Source of the DNA: Bacillus mycoides
GTDB lineage: Bacteria > Bacillota > Bacilli > Bacillales > Bacillaceae_G
Assembly: GCF_018742245.1 (NCBI RefSeq)
Contig: NZ_CP036132.1
Coordinates: 1,297,001 to 1,361,000 of the forward strand
Direction: 5' to 3'
Length of the DNA: 64,000 bases
A model generated the notes under the pieces. The model was not told the DNA's origin, did not search any database, and saw only the letters and a program-made list of their open reading frames with translations. Made by a program: the position numbers and the translations under genes. This document shows positions 63,848-64,000 of the stretch, piece after piece (position 1 is the stretch's first letter; each line of letters opens with the position of its first letter).

Positions 63848-64000
63848 TTTGAACATGGAGTGGCTATACCAGAAGAAATAGAAACAGTTTTGTTAGTTGT
63901 ATTTATTGTTGCTGTAGCTCCGAGGGGAATACCGATATTTGGACTTATATGTCCAATCGGTAAACCGAATAACACAGGTATATTATATGGCATGAAATAT
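63844..64000 (-). CDS. LD-carboxypeptidase (S66 family), C-terminal part
   Basis: The last 51 residues on the minus strand read YFMPYNIPVLFGLPIGHISP, then LGATATINTTN and a short tail. The GLPIGH segment carries the catalytic His of S66 muropeptide LD-carboxypeptidases, and the downstream IPLGATATI is the usual end of the domain. The rest of the gene lies beyond the window. Confidence 0.75.
   Translation of the reverse strand, partial: YFMPYNIPVLFGLPIGHISPNIGIPLGATATINTTNKTVSISSGIATPCSN

Overview
The window is a low-GC Gram-positive chromosome segment of the Bacillus cereus group (B. cereus/thuringiensis/anthracis type). This rests on a class IV polyhydroxyalkanoate cluster (phaJ-phaP-phaQ / phaR-phaB-phaC), an ilsA-type NEAT-LRR-SLH surface protein behind a Fur box, spore genes (an alpha/beta SASP, KinB- and KinD-like kinases, a Spo0E-like phosphatase), a group I intron in nrdE, several bcr1 repeats and IS231-type insertion sequences. 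Assignments come from reading the sequence and from recalled family knowledge; no search was run.

Layout. 1-6020 is an accessory, mobile region: the tail of a LysR regulator, palindromic MITE-like repeats, then a 3.68-kb unit (669-4344) with perfect 17-bp terminal inverted repeats and an 11-bp target duplication. That unit carries a MarR regulator, a stand-alone AccA paralogue, an IS6-family relic and a frameshifted IS231 transposase. An intact 1650-bp IS231-type element (4356-6005) sits directly next to it in the same 11-bp target. 6175-9938 (minus strand) holds a formate/nitrite channel, a TerC-family protein behind a yybP-ykoY manganese riboswitch, a KtrB-type K+ transporter and an SASP. 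10081-14391 is the PHA storage cluster. 14486-17728 holds a FAD oxidoreductase, KtrD and two small sporulation-type genes.

17957-25745 is a phosphonate operon: a three-gene 2-aminoethylphosphonate importer, phosphonatase PhnX, aminotransferase PhnW, an unexplained saccharopine-dehydrogenase-like gene and a DeoR-type regulator. 26198-30919 holds ilsA, an MtnB-like protein that has lost its zinc ligands, a CBS-ACT protein and a secreted polysaccharide deacetylase. 31410-40866 resembles the B. subtilis spo0E-kinD-mhqR-queCDEF-ykvS neighbourhood, with a preQ1 riboswitch ahead of queC and a KinB-like kinase that seems to start at CTG. 43913-47782 is nrdI-nrdE-nrdF, with nrdE split by a 376-nt group I intron.

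48062-56185 looks like one sigma-54 module for putrescine or a related amine: an APC permease, two small proteins (one lipoyl-like), a PAS-AAA+-Fis enhancer-binding protein, an aldehyde dehydrogenase and a PatA-type aminotransferase. Three -24/-12 promoters with exact GG-N10-GC spacing are visible, along with a candidate activator site ATGCA-N4-TGCAT. A bcr1 repeat lies between this site and the promoter of the catabolic operon. 56439-59995 is a GntR-controlled double ABC transporter operon. The rest holds a CPBP protease with an AbrB-like tail, an Lrp regulator, an AhpD-like protein, an isochorismatase-family hydrolase, an SseB-like protein and the end of an LD-carboxypeptidase. No rRNA, tRNA or CRISPR array was seen.
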